A stretch of 64,000 bases of DNA from assembly GCF_009268075.1 (NCBI RefSeq), contig NZ_VWOH01000002.1:1-64000 (forward strand), read 5' to 3'. The position numbers and the translations under genes were made by a program. The notes below the pieces were generated by a model that saw nothing but the letters and a program-made list of their open reading frames with translations, was not told where the DNA came from and made no database searches. The DNA is from 'Cynodon dactylon' phytoplasma (GTDB lineage Bacteria > Bacillota_I > Bacilli_A > Acholeplasmatales > Acholeplasmataceae). Positions 34,212 through 47,012 of the stretch are shown here, piece by piece (the stretch's first letter is position 1; every line of letters starts with the position of its first letter).

Positions 34212-35885
34212 TCATTCTACAACAAATATATATATAAAATTTTCATTATTATATTCTATTTTTTCTATTTCTAAATTTTCATATTCATTTTCTAAAAAAA
34301 CTTCTATTTTTTTTAAAATATTTTGAATAAAAGTATTTTTATTATAAAAAATAGTTAAAAAATTATTTTTTGAGTTTATTATTTTTTTTAATAATTTTTG
34401 TGACAGAATTAATAAATCTTTTTCATAAATTTTTTTGTTTTTTACCATAGCTATAAAATCAAATTTTTCTTTTGTTGATGAATTTGATTGCTTCATTAAG
34501 AAAAAATTTGGACTTATAATTTCGTATATTTGTTTTTTTTCAATATTTTTTTCAATGTTTTTTAAATTTAAATCAAAAGACAAATTTTTGTTATAAATTA
34601 AAAGAGAACTATAAATTTGTCCTATATTATTAGTTTTAAAAACTCTAATATTTAAATTAGGAAAAATTTTATATATTTTTAGACTTTCTTTTATAGTTTG
34701 ATCATTATGAGGAAAAATAATTATGTTATTTAGTTTGTTTTGGTTAATAATTTGTTGAATTTTTTCTATAGAATATTTTTTTGGTTCAATAATAAAATCT
34801 ACTTTTAAATCTTGAAAAATTTTTTTTATTTTTGGTTCTGAAGATATTGTTATAATGAAAGAATTTTGTTTTGTTTGTGTATTATAAAAAAAATCTTTTT
34901 GTTCTTTCATATTATCTATTTTGCTTTTTAGCAAATTACCATATTTTATTAGATTATCTAATATAACTCCAGGATTATTAGTATGAATATGTATTTTTAA
35001 AATATCATTATCTTTTATTAAAATTAGAGAATCTCCAATATTATCTTTTTCTAATTCTTTCTTTTTTTTTGTTATATCTAAATTATTATCATTATTTAAC
35101 TTGAAAATAAATTCAGTACAATAACAATACTTTATTGTATTATTATCTAATGTTATGTTATGATTTTTATTTTGAAAATTAGAATAATTTAAATAATTTA
35201 ATTGATTTGATTCTTCTTCTTTTTTTATTTTATTATTATGAGTTAATAGTATATTGTCAACATAAAGAAGCATCCCTTCTAAAAAAGATACAAAACCAGC
35301 TCCGCCACTATCTACAACATTAGATTTTTCTAAAATAGGTAATAGTTTAGGAGTTTTTTCCAATGATATTTGAGCATATTGAAATAATTTTTGTAAAGTT
35401 CCTTTTATTGTTTTTAATTTTTTTTTTATTTTTAATGTTTTTTCTATAGATTCTCTTATTACAGTTAAAATAGTTCCTTCTACCGGTTTGAGAACTGAAT
35501 TATAAGCTTTTTTATATCCGTTTGCTAAAGAATCTATAAATTCAGAAATGTTTATATTTTTTTTTTGTAATTTATAAATTTGGTCATGAAATCCTGAAAA
35601 AAATTGTGATAAAATAACGCCTGAATTACCTTTAGAACCAAATAATAAAGCATCTGATAAAATTTTAGTTACTATGATAATAGAAGAGTTTTTTATTTTT
35701 TTAATTTTTTCTACACCTTCCATCATCGTCATTTGCATATTGGTTCCTGTATCTCCGTCAGGAATAGGAAAAACATTTAAGTTATTTATTTCTTGATGTT
35801 TGTTTTTTAAATTTATAGTTCCGTTTATAAACATTTTTTTAAATAAAATTCCATCTATAGTTTTTTTATTTCTTGTTTCGAACAT
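34212..35885 (-). CDS. fakA: DAK2-domain fatty acid kinase-like protein (FakA/YloV)
   Basis: 557 residues. The N-terminal DAK2 kinase domain (about 8-205) has the metal/ATP motif VFPIPDGDTGTNM (about 38-50), GSKGNSGVILSQ (about 83) and KPVEGTILTV (about 131); VVDSGGAGF near 191 is typical. The middle and C-terminal parts match the YloV layout (TEFIFKL near 248, HIHTNNPG near 301, then a DegV-interacting region). FakA phosphorylates fatty acids held by FakB for membrane lipid synthesis. No FakB is visible in the window, so the partner is inferred to be elsewhere. Confidence 0.9.
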   Translation of the reverse strand: MFETRNKKTIDGILFKKMFINGTINLKNKHQEINNLNVFPIPDGDTGTNMQMTMMEGVEKIKKIKNSSIIIVTKILSDALLFGSKGNSGVILSQFFSGFHDQIYKLQKKNINISEFIDSLANGYKKAYNSVLKPVEGTILTVIRESIEKTLKIKKKLKTIKGTLQKLFQYAQISLEKTPKLLPILEKSNVVDSGGAGFVSFLEGMLLYVDNILLTHNNKIKKEEESNQLNYLNYSNFQNKNHNITLDNNTIKYCYCTEFIFKLNNDNNLDITKKKKELEKDNIGDSLILIKDNDILKIHIHTNNPGVILDNLIKYGNLLKSKIDNMKEQKDFFYNTQTKQNSFIITISSEPKIKKIFQDLKVDFIIEPKKYSIEKIQQIINQNKLNNIIIFPHNDQTIKESLKIYKIFPNLNIRVFKTNNIGQIYSSLLIYNKNLSFDLNLKNIEKNIEKKQIYEIISPNFFLMKQSNSSTKEKFDFIAMVKNKKIYEKDLLILSQKLLKKIINSKNNFLTIFYNKNTFIQNILKKIEVFLENEYENLEIEKIEYNNENFIYIFVVE

Positions 35886-36286
35886 TTGACAAATTCCTTA
35901 TTTATTAATTTGTTTAAATTATTTTTTATTATTAATTTTTTTTAAAAGAATATATATTACTCAATATATATGAAATTTTAAATTTTGCTATTGTATAATA
36001 TAGGATGCTATTGAATATTTTATTGAATGATTTTTAATGTATAGCTAATTTATATCATAAAAAAATTAAAAAAATAATAGTTAAATTTATGTATTATAAA
36101 TATAAATTTGAAATTTTTTTTAAAAAGATTTTAAAATTATTAATTAAATTTTATTTAGAATTTTTAATTAGTGTATAATAAAGAATATGCTATATATACT
36201 ATATAACATAAAAATAACTAAATATAACAATAAAAATCTAACAATAGAAAGAAGAAAGACGAATAAAAAAGGAGTTATTTAAGGAA
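35886..36286 (+). other. Non-coding divergent gap between fakA and rpmB
   Basis: 401 bases with no gene. Two plus-strand TGTATAAT octamers occur (35992-35999 and 36172-36179); the second is a likely -10 for rpmB. No strong hairpin is seen. Confidence 0.55.
36172..36179 (+). promoter_or_regulatory. Likely -10 element of the rpmB promoter
   Basis: TGTATAAT about 105 bases before rpmB; the -35 region (TTATTT at 36151-36156) is poor. Direction and distance fit, strength uncertain. Confidence 0.4.
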
Positions 36287-36475
36287 ATGAGTAAATGTTA
36301 TATTACCGGAAAAACTACTTTATTCGGTAACAAAAGAAGTCATGCGATGAATGCTACTAGAAGAAAATGGAAGTCCAATTTACATAAAATTCGCATTTTA
36401 GATTCAAAAGGTAAAATACGAAAAATTTATATTTCTTCTCGTGCATTAAAAAAAAATGAACTAAAAAGAGTTTAA
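36287..36475 (+). CDS. rpmB: Ribosomal protein L28
   Basis: 62 residues, full length. MSKCYITGKTTLFGNKRSHA and NATRRKWKSNLHKIRI are the family core; the first zinc-type cysteine is present but the CxxC pair is not complete. AAGGAG-type site (AAAAAGGAG) lies about 12-14 bases upstream. Confidence 0.97.
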   Translation: MSKCYITGKTTLFGNKRSHAMNATRRKWKSNLHKIRILDSKGKIRKIYISSRALKKNELKRV

Positions 36476-36529
36476 AATTCATATTAAATCAAAAAGTTAT
36501 TCAAATAAAAAAAGAGGAATTTTATATAG

Positions 36530-37291
36530 ATGATAAGAAAAAATAAATTTAAAAATAACAAGACGAAATATAATCAAAAAATTTATCTAAAAGTATTATT
36601 TTTATTTTGGTTAATTTTATTAATACATATATTTAGATATTATTTGATAATAAAAGGAAAACCGGATTTTTTAGCTTTTAAATTAACAGAAGATAAAAGT
36701 TTCAATTTTATTCAACTATTTTCTCGTTTTTCAAAACAAAGTGTAATTTTAGTTTTTATTATAACTACTTTGAAATTATTCAATAAATTTACAAATAAAA
36801 AATGGTTTTTTTACTTATCATTTATAGCATTAGTAGATATATCTTTAAGTAGTATAGTATATAATGTTTTTATTGATAAATTCGATTCTTTGAAAAAATT
36901 TTATCTAGATTATCAATATTTAACTATTAATTTTGTAGAACATATTTATGTTCCGGTGTATTATTTAATATTTTTTTTATTTTCTAATATAAAAAATATA
37001 CCTTTGAAAAAACATTATGTTTCATTAATACATCCCTTTTTTTATTTTTTAATTTTTGTTATAATCGGGATATATGATAAAAATTTTACTCAATATCCTT
37101 ATAGTTTCATAAACCCTAATATAGGTAAATGTTTATTAAGATTTATATATAACAAAGATCCTAAAGGTTGGTTTGGAGTATTTATAAACTTTTTACTTAT
37201 TTCATTAATAATATACTTAATTTCTTTTATATTAATTAAAATCAAGATGAAAATTATTAGAAAAAATATAAAAACAAAAAAATATATTTAA
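36530..37291 (+). CDS. Pr6Pr-family membrane protein
   Basis: 253 residues, about six membrane segments (about 20-40, 70-83, 92-112, 128-150, 165-180, 215-240). EHIYVPVYYLIFFLF (about 134), HPFFYFLIFVIIGIYDK (about 165-181) and the aromatic YPYSFINPN (about 187) follow the signature order of the Pr6Pr family, widespread multipass proteins of unknown function. The same pattern occurs in the N-terminal half of the 47013 protein. Ribosome binding site AGAGGAA. It starts 54 bases after rpmB and converges on the DUF2130 gene. Confidence 0.7.
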   Translation: MIRKNKFKNNKTKYNQKIYLKVLFLFWLILLIHIFRYYLIIKGKPDFLAFKLTEDKSFNFIQLFSRFSKQSVILVFIITTLKLFNKFTNKKWFFYLSFIALVDISLSSIVYNVFIDKFDSLKKFYLDYQYLTINFVEHIYVPVYYLIFFLFSNIKNIPLKKHYVSLIHPFFYFLIFVIIGIYDKNFTQYPYSFINPNIGKCLLRFIYNKDPKGWFGVFINFLLISLIIYLISFILIKIKMKIIRKNIKTKKYI

Positions 37292-37428
37292 AATTTATAT
37301 TTAGAAATTAATTATTTAATCCAGGTTTATTATTTGAATAAATTATAAAATAAAAATTATATTAATTATATTAGATTATATAAAATAAGCATTTGTTATT
37401 GTTTTTATATAGTCTATTTTTTTATTAG

Positions 37429-38517
37429 TTAGTTTCTTGTTTTATTTATTTTTTTAATGATTTTTTCTATTTGAAAATTTTCGATTTTTTTTATGAGAAG
37501 TTGTAAATGATATTCTAAAATTATTTTAGCTTTTTTTTCTATTTTATTATATATAGTAAGAATATTTTCTGATATATTTTTTATACTTTTGTTTTCTTTT
37601 ATAATATCTTTTAAATTATTTTCTATTTTAATTAAGTAATTATTTAAAAATTTATCTTTCATATTTTCAAAAGATTTTATAATCTCTTCTTCTTTTTTAA
37701 ATTTTTGTTTTTCTTTTTTTAAATGATAAATTAATTCTTTATTTTTTCGAGCTAAAGAAATTATAATATTCAGAAAAGTTACTAAATAAGGAGGTCTAAC
37801 GATATACATTTTGTCATATTGCGAAACTTTTTTAATAGGCAAATCATTTTCTTGATCATATTCTAATTCACTAACTAATAAGGCAAATTCTAGTTGTTTA
37901 TTTTCTCGATCCATATTTAATTTATGAAAATATTGATCATTTTTTTGTTTTTTTTTAAAAGGATCTATATTTTTAACTTCTGTTTTCATTTCTAAAATAG
38001 CAGATGTTAAAATTTCATTTTCAATTTTATTGTTATTTCTATAAACTTTAAATATAAAATCCGCTTTGCTTCCTTTTATAATTTTATTATCTTTTTGCCA
38101 GGAAATATCATTTAAAATTAGCATTTGATTTTGAATTTCGTTATCACACCATTTTTCTAAATTTTCACCAATTATTTTATTGTTAAAACTACTTCTTTTT
38201 AATTTTAATTTTAAAATTTCTTGATTTTTTTCATTTTCTAATTTTATTCTTTTTTTTTCATTTTCATATATTAATTTTTGTATTTCTATTTCTTTTTCAT
38301 TTTTTAATTTTATTATTTCATTTTCTTTTTCTTGTATCAATTTTTTTTTTATTTTATTTTTTTCTTGCTCATAAATTTCTTTTCTAATAATATCCATATT
38401 AAGATATATATTTTCTTTAAGATTAATAATATCTCCTTTTTTTGCATCTTCTTGTAGTTCTAATTCGTGTAAATTTTTTATAATTACTTTTATTTTTTTT
38501 GTCATTTTTTTTACCAT
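37429..38517 (-). CDS. DUF2130-family protein
   Basis: 362 residues. A long charged coiled coil (about 25-110) precedes the conserved region: GENLEKWCDNEI (about 117), GSKADFIFKVYR (about 148), ILEMKTEV (about 168), KLNMDRENKQLEFALLVSELE (split: KLNMDRENKQ about 193 and EFALLVSELE about 205) and YDKMYIVRPPYLV (about 227). These are the landmarks of DUF2130, found in many bacteria and resembling restriction-endonuclease-type folds; function is unknown. A second coiled coil ends the protein. No good ribosome binding site is seen; Met5 is an alternative start. Confidence 0.8.
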   Translation of the reverse strand: MVKKMTKKIKVIIKNLHELELQEDAKKGDIINLKENIYLNMDIIRKEIYEQEKNKIKKKLIQEKENEIIKLKNEKEIEIQKLIYENEKKRIKLENEKNQEILKLKLKRSSFNNKIIGENLEKWCDNEIQNQMLILNDISWQKDNKIIKGSKADFIFKVYRNNNKIENEILTSAILEMKTEVKNIDPFKKKQKNDQYFHKLNMDRENKQLEFALLVSELEYDQENDLPIKKVSQYDKMYIVRPPYLVTFLNIIISLARKNKELIYHLKKEKQKFKKEEEIIKSFENMKDKFLNNYLIKIENNLKDIIKENKSIKNISENILTIYNKIEKKAKIILEYHLQLLIKKIENFQIEKIIKKINKTRN

Positions 38518-38567
38518 AATTAAAATTTTATTTACTTTTATTCATTATTATAAAAAATATATAAAAT

Positions 38568-40217
38568 TTATTTGTAAGATTTTTTCAACGGAACGATTTC
38601 ATTAAAATTTAATTTTTTTTGTTCTTTTTGATCCACATTGAAATATCCATGTCTTATAAAATGAATTTTTTCTAGATCAAAAACTTTTTCTAAACTATTT
38701 TCTACAAAAGATTGTTTTGTAATTAGTGAATTAAGATTAAGATTATTAATATCCAAATTATTATTATCTTTAAATAAAGGTTGAAAAAAATTAAATGTTG
38801 CTGTTTTAGCAGTTTTTTGTTCGACAAAATGAATAGTACCATTTGGTTTTCTTTCTTTGAAACCTGTTCCGCTTTTCGTATTTTTATCATATGTAACTAA
38901 AATTTCTGTTATATTGTTATAGTTATCTTTAATAATTTTATAAGCTTTTATGAAATAAGCATTTAATAATCTTACTTCACCATTTAAAAATAATCTTTTA
39001 TATTTTTTATCTGGTTTATCAACAGAAAAATCTTCTTTTTCTATATAAATGTATTTGGAAAAAAAGACTTTTCTTTGCCCTAAACTATTATTATTAGGAT
39101 GAAATGGAATTTGAAAAAATTCTATTTTATTTTCAGGATAATTAGTTATAGTCACTTTTAAAGGATTAATTATAGCCATAGCTTTTTTAGATTTATATTC
39201 TAAATCTTTTCTTAAAAAATGTTCCATCATTTCTATTTTTATATCGGTGTTGTTTTTAGCTACACCAGCTTCTAATATAAAATTTTTGATAGATTCTGGT
39301 GTATATCCTCTTCTTCTTAAACCTGATAAAGTGGGCATTCTAGGATCATCCCAACTTTTTACAAAATTATTTTCTACTAAAAAATTTAAATTTCTTTTGC
39401 TTAAAGAAGTGTTAGTAATATTTAAACGACCAAATTCAATTTGAGTAGGAGGTTTTTTGATTTCTGTTTCTTTTAATATCCAATTATATAAAGGTTTATG
39501 ATCTTCGAATTCTAAAGAACATAAAGAATGACTAATTTTTTCTATAGCATCCTCTAAAGGATGTGCGTAATCGTAAGAAGGAAAAATAAACCAATGTTTT
39601 TTTTTCAAAGTATAAGTGTCTAAAATTCTATATAAAACTGGATCTCTTAAGTTGATATTTGCATGTGACATATCAATTTTAGCTCTTAGAACTTTTTCTC
39701 CTTTTTTAAAAAAACCTTTTTTCATTTTTTTAAATAGATCTAAATTGTCTTGAATACTACGATTTCTAAATGGAGAATTTATACCTTTTTTATTTATATC
39801 TCCTCTATATTTTTTAATTTGTTCAGCGCTTAGATCATCTACATATGCTTTATTTTTTAGAATTAAAATTAGAGCTTTTTTATACATTTTTTCAAAATAG
39901 TCTGAGGCAAATGTTATTTTATCGGGATTATATCCTAACCATTTTATATTTTCTAAGATAGAGTCAACAAAAATCATTTTTTCTTTTTGAGGGTTGGTAT
40001 CATCATATCTTAAATAAGTTTTGCCTTTGAAAAAAGATGATAATTCAAAATTAATAATTATAGCTCTAGCATGACCTAGGTGCAAAAATCCATTAGGTTC
40101 AGGAGGAAATCTTGTAATTATTTTGTTATATTTTTTTTGCTTAAGATCTTTTGCTATTATATTTTTGATAAAATTAGAATTTTGTTCTTTTTTTTTCATT
40201 TTTATTTTATTTTCCAT
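38568..40217 (-). CDS. glnS: Glutaminyl-tRNA synthetase
   Basis: 549 residues, class I. RFPPEPNGFLHLGHARAI (about 36-53) carries the HIGH motif as HLGH; RYDDTNPQKEK (about 70) and SYDYAHPLEDAIE (about 212) are GlnRS-specific, distinguishing it from GluRS; the KMSKS-like motif is LSKRNL (about 272). A C-terminal beta-barrel anticodon-binding region follows. Direct glutaminylation by GlnRS is less common in Firmicutes, which mostly use GatCAB. No clear ribosome binding site precedes the ATG. Confidence 0.95.
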   Translation of the reverse strand: MENKIKMKKKEQNSNFIKNIIAKDLKQKKYNKIITRFPPEPNGFLHLGHARAIIINFELSSFFKGKTYLRYDDTNPQKEKMIFVDSILENIKWLGYNPDKITFASDYFEKMYKKALILILKNKAYVDDLSAEQIKKYRGDINKKGINSPFRNRSIQDNLDLFKKMKKGFFKKGEKVLRAKIDMSHANINLRDPVLYRILDTYTLKKKHWFIFPSYDYAHPLEDAIEKISHSLCSLEFEDHKPLYNWILKETEIKKPPTQIEFGRLNITNTSLSKRNLNFLVENNFVKSWDDPRMPTLSGLRRRGYTPESIKNFILEAGVAKNNTDIKIEMMEHFLRKDLEYKSKKAMAIINPLKVTITNYPENKIEFFQIPFHPNNNSLGQRKVFFSKYIYIEKEDFSVDKPDKKYKRLFLNGEVRLLNAYFIKAYKIIKDNYNNITEILVTYDKNTKSGTGFKERKPNGTIHFVEQKTAKTATFNFFQPLFKDNNNLDINNLNLNSLITKQSFVENSLEKVFDLEKIHFIRHGYFNVDQKEQKKLNFNEIVPLKKSYK

Positions 40218-40252
40218 ATATGAAATATTTTTGTTATAAGTTATTTTATAAA

Positions 40253-41248
40253 TTATTTAAGATTCATATTAGCATTACCATTTAAATTGTATTTTTTTTG
40301 AGCTTTTTTATAAAATTTATTCTGATAATAAGCAGCAATTCCAATCATAGCTGCTTGATCAGTACAATATTCTTTTTTAGGTATAATTAATTCTATTGAA
40401 GGAAATTGTTTTTGAAATTTTTTTTTTAAAAATTTGTTTGCTGCTACTCCTCCTACAATTACTAATTGTAAAACAGGGAATTTTTGGATTGCTCTTTTGG
40501 TTTTTTCTAACAAAACATCTACAACACTAGCTTGAAATGAACAGCATATATCATTCAAACAATCGTCTAAATTGTTTTTTTTATTAATAAAATCAATAAT
40601 TTTACTTTTTAAGCCAGAAAAACTAAAATTTAAATTTTTATTTTTAAGATAGGGTCTAACAAAATTAAAAACATCATGCCCTTTTTTAGCTTTTTTCTCT
40701 ATGATAGGTCCTCCAGGATATCCTAAATTAAGACTTTTTGAAATTTTATCATAAACTTCTCCTATAGCATCATCTAAAGTATAGCCAATATGTTTAATTT
40801 TAAAATGATCTTGAATATAAAATAATTCAGTATGACCACCTGAAATTAATAGCACTAAGTTAGGAAATTTTAGTTCATTTTCGATTTGAGCAGAATAAAT
40901 ATGCCCTATTAAATGATTAATACCAATTATAGGTTTATCGTTAATATATGCGAATACATTTGCTCCATTTATTCCTACTAGTAGAGAACTAATCAAACCT
41001 GGACCTTCTGTAACTGCTACTAAATCTATTTCTTCTTTATTTATATTAGCTTTTTTTATTGCTTTTTTTAAAATAATAGTAAAAAATTCTAAGTGTTTTC
41101 GTGCTGCTATTTCTGGTACAACACCTCCAAAATTTTTATGATAATCAATTTGTGAAAAAACAACATTAGATAAAACTTCTTTGCCGTTTTTTGTTACAGC
41201 TATGCTAGTTTCATCACAACTTGTTTCTATAGATAAAATAATAGTCAT
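40253..41248 (-). CDS. tsaD: tRNA N6-threonylcarbamoyladenosine transferase TsaD
   Basis: 331 residues. Starts [12 protein letters not shown]; the metal-binding pair is His112 and His116 in [20 protein letters not shown] (about 135) and [13 protein letters not shown] (about 263) complete the actin-like ATPase fold. TsaD transfers threonylcarbamate to A37 of ANN-decoding tRNAs with TsaB and TsaE, encoded just upstream on the same strand. Confidence 0.96.
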   Translation of the reverse strand: MTIILSIETSCDETSIAVTKNGKEVLSNVVFSQIDYHKNFGGVVPEIAARKHLEFFTIILKKAIKKANINKEEIDLVAVTEGPGLISSLLVGINGANVFAYINDKPIIGINHLIGHIYSAQIENELKFPNLVLLISGGHTELFYIQDHFKIKHIGYTLDDAIGEVYDKISKSLNLGYPGGPIIEKKAKKGHDVFNFVRPYLKNKNLNFSFSGLKSKIIDFINKKNNLDDCLNDICCSFQASVVDVLLEKTKRAIQKFPVLQLVIVGGVAANKFLKKKFQKQFPSIELIIPKKEYCTDQAAMIGIAAYYQNKFYKKAQKKYNLNGNANMNLK

Positions 41249-41269
41249 TTCATTAAACTCTTTAACCTT

Positions 41270-41854
41270 TTAATATTTTTTATCATAATAACTTGGTATT
41301 AATTTATGAGGATTTTTAATTTGTTTAGTGTATAAGAAAACAGTAGATAAAGATATTTTGATATTATTAGAATTTAATAATAGATGATTTTCAAATTTAT
41401 TTAAAAATGAATTTTCATAAATGTTTTCTTTTAAAACTATTTTGTTTTCGTTAAAACTAATACCATAATGAAAATTTTCATAAGCATAAATTTTAGGTGT
41501 TATCTTATTTTTTTTTATATATCCACTAGATAAAAGAATTAAACTACTTATTTTGTATAAAGGAATATTTATTTCTGAAGAAATAATTTTTGCGGTTAAA
41601 ATAGCTATTCTTGTACCAATAAAAGATCCAGGTCCTTTTCCTACTATGATACCATTTAAATCTTTTAATTTGAAATTATTATTTTTTAGTATTTGATCAA
41701 TTAAAGGAACAGTGTTTTCTACAAATTTTTTATAATTAGGAAAATTTATTGTATCTAAAATTTTTTTTTTTTGAGTTAAAATTATTAATTGTGTTTTTAA
41801 AGATACATCTAAAATTAGGTAATTTTCTTTATTTTGGTTTTTTGAATAATTCAT
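41270..41854 (-). CDS. tsaB: t6A synthesis scaffold protein TsaB
   Basis: 194 residues. LILDVSLKTQLIIL (about 13-26) and GIIVGKGPGSFIGTRI (about 68-83) are the family landmarks; it lacks the catalytic metal site, as expected for the TsaB partner of TsaD. Somewhat shorter than most family members (about 220-240). Lies between tsaE and tsaD, 21 bases from tsaD. Confidence 0.92.
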   Translation of the reverse strand: MNYSKNQNKENYLILDVSLKTQLIILTQKKKILDTINFPNYKKFVENTVPLIDQILKNNNFKLKDLNGIIVGKGPGSFIGTRIAILTAKIISSEINIPLYKISSLILLSSGYIKKNKITPKIYAYENFHYGISFNENKIVLKENIYENSFLNKFENHLLLNSNNIKISLSTVFLYTKQIKNPHKLIPSYYDKKY

Positions 41855-41927
41855 ATTAAACTATTTTTTCTTTCAAAATTTAAAAATTTAAATTTTATTT
41901 GATAATTTTAGAATAATTCTATTTGTA

Positions 41928-42419
41928 TCATAATTTCGATATTGTATTATTTTGTTCTATTAAAATTTGTCTTTTGTTTAAGCTTAAAATGTTTATTTTA
42001 ATTTTAATATCCCAATGTGGAAAAAAAGATAAAATGTTTTTTGTAGATTCAATAATTAAAATTTCTCCTAATTCTACAATTTCATTTATCTCTTCTATGA
42101 TTGATATAATAGAATTTTTTTTTGAATTTAGCATTTTATATAAATCTAGATGATGTATTTTATTATTTTTCCCTTTATAAGATTTTAATAATAAAAAAGT
42201 GGGACTATTTATGTTTTGTTTTATTCCTAATTGTTTTGCAATTCCTTTTATAAGAGTAGTTTTTCCTGAACCAATACAACCTTCTAATAGAATAATATTT
42301 TTTTTTATATTTTTTTTTGATTTGTTAATTAATAAAGCTAATTGAGAACCTATTTTTTTTGTAAAAAGTGTTGAATTTGATATCTTATTTAATATAATTT
42401 TTTTTTCATAATTTTGCAT
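41928..42419 (-). CDS. tsaE: t6A synthesis ATPase TsaE
   Basis: 163 residues. P-loop LEGCIGSGKTTLIKGIAKQLG (split: GCIGSGKTT about 46-54), NSPTFLLLKSY (about 76) and HLDLYKM (about 95) are family-typical. First gene of the minus-strand tsaE-tsaB-tsaD cluster; gyrA ends 29 bases upstream of it. Confidence 0.93.
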   Translation of the reverse strand: MQNYEKKIILNKISNSTLFTKKIGSQLALLINKSKKNIKKNIILLEGCIGSGKTTLIKGIAKQLGIKQNINSPTFLLLKSYKGKNNKIHHLDLYKMLNSKKNSIISIIEEINEIVELGEILIIESTKNILSFFPHWDIKIKINILSLNKRQILIEQNNTISKL

Positions 42420-42448
42420 AAATATATATTTGATTATTTTGATAAATT

Positions 42449-44965
42449 TTATAAATTTAAAATTTTTTCCTTAACAACAACTACATTTACTAATTTTTGT
42501 TTATTATCTAATTTAAATAATCTATTTCCTTGAGCTATTTTAGATTTAGTAGTAGAAATTTTGTTGATTTCCATTCTTATAACTTTTCCTTTATCAGAAA
42601 TTAATATTAATTCTTCTTGCGCAAAAACAGTTTTTAAAGAAACTAATTTTCCGTTCTTTTCAGTTATTTTTAAAGTTTTAGTTCCTTTTCCTCCTCTTTT
42701 TTGTTTTCTATATTCGTTAATTTTTGTTTTTTTACCATAACCAAATTCTGTTAAAACTAAAATTTCTTGTTCTGGAGAAGAAACTATAGCTGAACCAACA
42801 ATGTTATCTTCTGGAGCAATTCTCATACCTATAACTCCTGCACCCATACGAGATGTTTGACGAATTGAGTTTTCGTTGAATCTAATCGCTTTACCATTTG
42901 AAGCAGCAAGAATTATATCTTGATTTCCTGAAGATTTTAAAACATATAGCACTTCATCATCTTTTTTTAATACAAAAGCTATTTTTCCATTAATTCTTAT
43001 ATTTTCATAATTTTGAATAGAATTTCTTTTAATTAATCCTTTTTTAGTAACTAATATTAAGTAATCTTCAATTTTTTTAAAATTTTGTACACTGGTAATT
43101 GAAGTTAAAAATTCTCCTTTTTCTAAAGGTATTAAATTTATTAAAGGAATTCCTTTAGATTGGCGTGAAAAAACTGGTATTTGATAACCTTTTAGTTGAT
43201 AAACTTTACCTTTATTAGTGAATAATAATTGGTAATCATGTGTAGATGTGATAATAAAATGTTCTACAAAATCATCTTCATTAATAGAAATACCACTTAC
43301 ACCTTTACCACCTTTATTTTGTTTTTTGTATGTATCTAGATTTAGTCTTTTAGCATAACCTTTATTTGTTATAGTTATTAGTATATGTTCTTTTTCTATA
43401 AGATCTTCATTAGATATATCTAAAATTTCTTTTTTTGTATTTATTATCGTTTTTCTTTTATCTTGGAATTTATTTTTAATTTCTATCAATTCTTTTTTTA
43501 AAATATTTTCTTTTTTTTCTTGTGAATTTATGATACTTTCGTATTCATTAATTTGTTGAATTAATTTTTTTTCTTCTTCTTTAATTTTTTCTATTTCTAG
43601 ATTTGTAATTTTTTGTAAACTCATTTCTAGTATTGCTTTACTTTGTATTTCATCAAAATTGTATTTTTCCATTAACTTTTCTTTAGCATCAGGAATATTT
43701 TTTGCTTTTTTGATTAATTCTATAGAATTATCTATATCATTTAGAACTATAACAGAAGCTTCAATTATATGTTTTTTACTTAAAGCTTTTTTAAGTTCGA
43801 ATTTTTTTTGTTTATTGATAACTTCTATTCTGAATAAGAAAAATTCTTCTAGAATTTGTTTTAAATTTACTATTTGTGGAATTCCTTTAACTAGTGCAAT
43901 CATATTGAAATTAAAAGAAATATGAATTTGGGAATGTTTATATAAATTATTTAAAAAAACTTGAGTGTTTATATCTCTTCTTAAATCTATGACAATTCTT
44001 ATTCCTTTTTTATTTGAAGATTCGTCTCTTAAATCAGTAATACCATCAATAATTTTTTCTTTAGCTAAAAAAGCAATACGTTCTATTAAACTTGTTTTTT
44101 TTATTTGATAAGGTATTTCAGTAATAATAATAGAATTTTTCTTTTTATCAGATTGAATAATATCTGTTTTTGCTCTTATAAAAATTTTTCCTCTTCCTGT
44201 TTCGTAAGCTTCTTTTAAATTATCACAACCTAAAATTTCTCCTCCTGTAGGAAAATCAGGCCCTTTAATATATTTCATTAAATCAGTTATTTCAATTTTT
44301 TTGTCTTCGATATACATTAATAATGCATCGATTACTTCTCCTAAATTATGAGGAGGTATATTAGTTGCCATACCAACTGCAATACCAGAACAACCATTAA
44401 TTAGTAAATTAGGAAAACTTGTAGGTAGCACAATAGGTTCTTTTTCACTATTATCATAGTTATTAACAAAATCTATTGTATCTTGATCTATTTCTTTGAT
44501 CATTTCCATAGCTATTTTCGACATTTTTACTTCTGTATAACGCATAGCAGCAGCAGAATCACCATCTATAGAACCGAAATTACCATGACCATCAATTAAA
44601 GGATAACGATAATTAAAATTTTGTGCCATTCTAACCATAGCTTCATAAATACTGCTATCTCCATGAGGGTGAAATTTACCCATAACATCTCCTACAACCC
44701 TTGCTGATTTTTTATAGCTAGAATTACTATAAATCCCTAATTCTTTCATACCATACAAAATTCTTCTTTGAACAGGTTTTAATCCATCTTTTATTTCTGG
44801 TAAAGCTCTAGATACAATTACACTCATTGCATAACTTAAAAAAGATTTTTTCATTTCTTCATTAATATCTACTTGTTGTGTATTATTTTTATTTTGATTT
44901 GATAATTCCGAATTCATATTTTCTAAATTCATTTCTTTTAATTTTTTTTTTGTTTTATTTGACAT
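42449..44965 (-). CDS. gyrA: DNA gyrase subunit A
   Basis: 838 residues. Winged-helix domain with RRILYGM (about 67) and the catalytic tyrosine Tyr143 in [12 protein letters not shown]; tower and coiled-coil follow, and the C-terminal DNA-wrapping beta-pinwheel (about 525-838) has the GyrA box as QKRGGKG near 766. An extra N-terminal 34 residues rich in Asn/Lys precede the usual start of homology ([15 protein letters not shown]). Follows gyrB after 45 bases. Confidence 0.97.
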   Translation of the reverse strand: MSNKTKKKLKEMNLENMNSELSNQNKNNTQQVDINEEMKKSFLSYAMSVIVSRALPEIKDGLKPVQRRILYGMKELGIYSNSSYKKSARVVGDVMGKFHPHGDSSIYEAMVRMAQNFNYRYPLIDGHGNFGSIDGDSAAAMRYTEVKMSKIAMEMIKEIDQDTIDFVNNYDNSEKEPIVLPTSFPNLLINGCSGIAVGMATNIPPHNLGEVIDALLMYIEDKKIEITDLMKYIKGPDFPTGGEILGCDNLKEAYETGRGKIFIRAKTDIIQSDKKKNSIIITEIPYQIKKTSLIERIAFLAKEKIIDGITDLRDESSNKKGIRIVIDLRRDINTQVFLNNLYKHSQIHISFNFNMIALVKGIPQIVNLKQILEEFFLFRIEVINKQKKFELKKALSKKHIIEASVIVLNDIDNSIELIKKAKNIPDAKEKLMEKYNFDEIQSKAILEMSLQKITNLEIEKIKEEEKKLIQQINEYESIINSQEKKENILKKELIEIKNKFQDKRKTIINTKKEILDISNEDLIEKEHILITITNKGYAKRLNLDTYKKQNKGGKGVSGISINEDDFVEHFIITSTHDYQLLFTNKGKVYQLKGYQIPVFSRQSKGIPLINLIPLEKGEFLTSITSVQNFKKIEDYLILVTKKGLIKRNSIQNYENIRINGKIAFVLKKDDEVLYVLKSSGNQDIILAASNGKAIRFNENSIRQTSRMGAGVIGMRIAPEDNIVGSAIVSSPEQEILVLTEFGYGKKTKINEYRKQKRGGKGTKTLKITEKNGKLVSLKTVFAQEELILISDKGKVIRMEINKISTTKSKIAQGNRLFKLDNKQKLVNVVVVKEKILNL

Positions 44966-45010
44966 AATTATCGCCTATGTATTATTTAATTTATTTTTTT
45001 ATTTAATTTT

Positions 45011-46918
<1,908 letters not shown>

Positions 46919-47012
46919 TTATTAAGATTTAACTCCTTAAATTTAATTTTTATATTATTTAATTATAATTTCAATTTTATAATTATTTTTCATTATTTTT
47001 AATTTTTTTATT

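Noticed and set aside
34114-34326. Plus-strand ORF of 70 codons across tRNA-Leu
   Set aside because: It overlaps the tRNA and the 3' end of fakA on the other strand and has no family signature.
43659-43925. Plus-strand ORF of 88 codons inside gyrA
   Set aside because: Antisense to conserved gyrA coding sequence.
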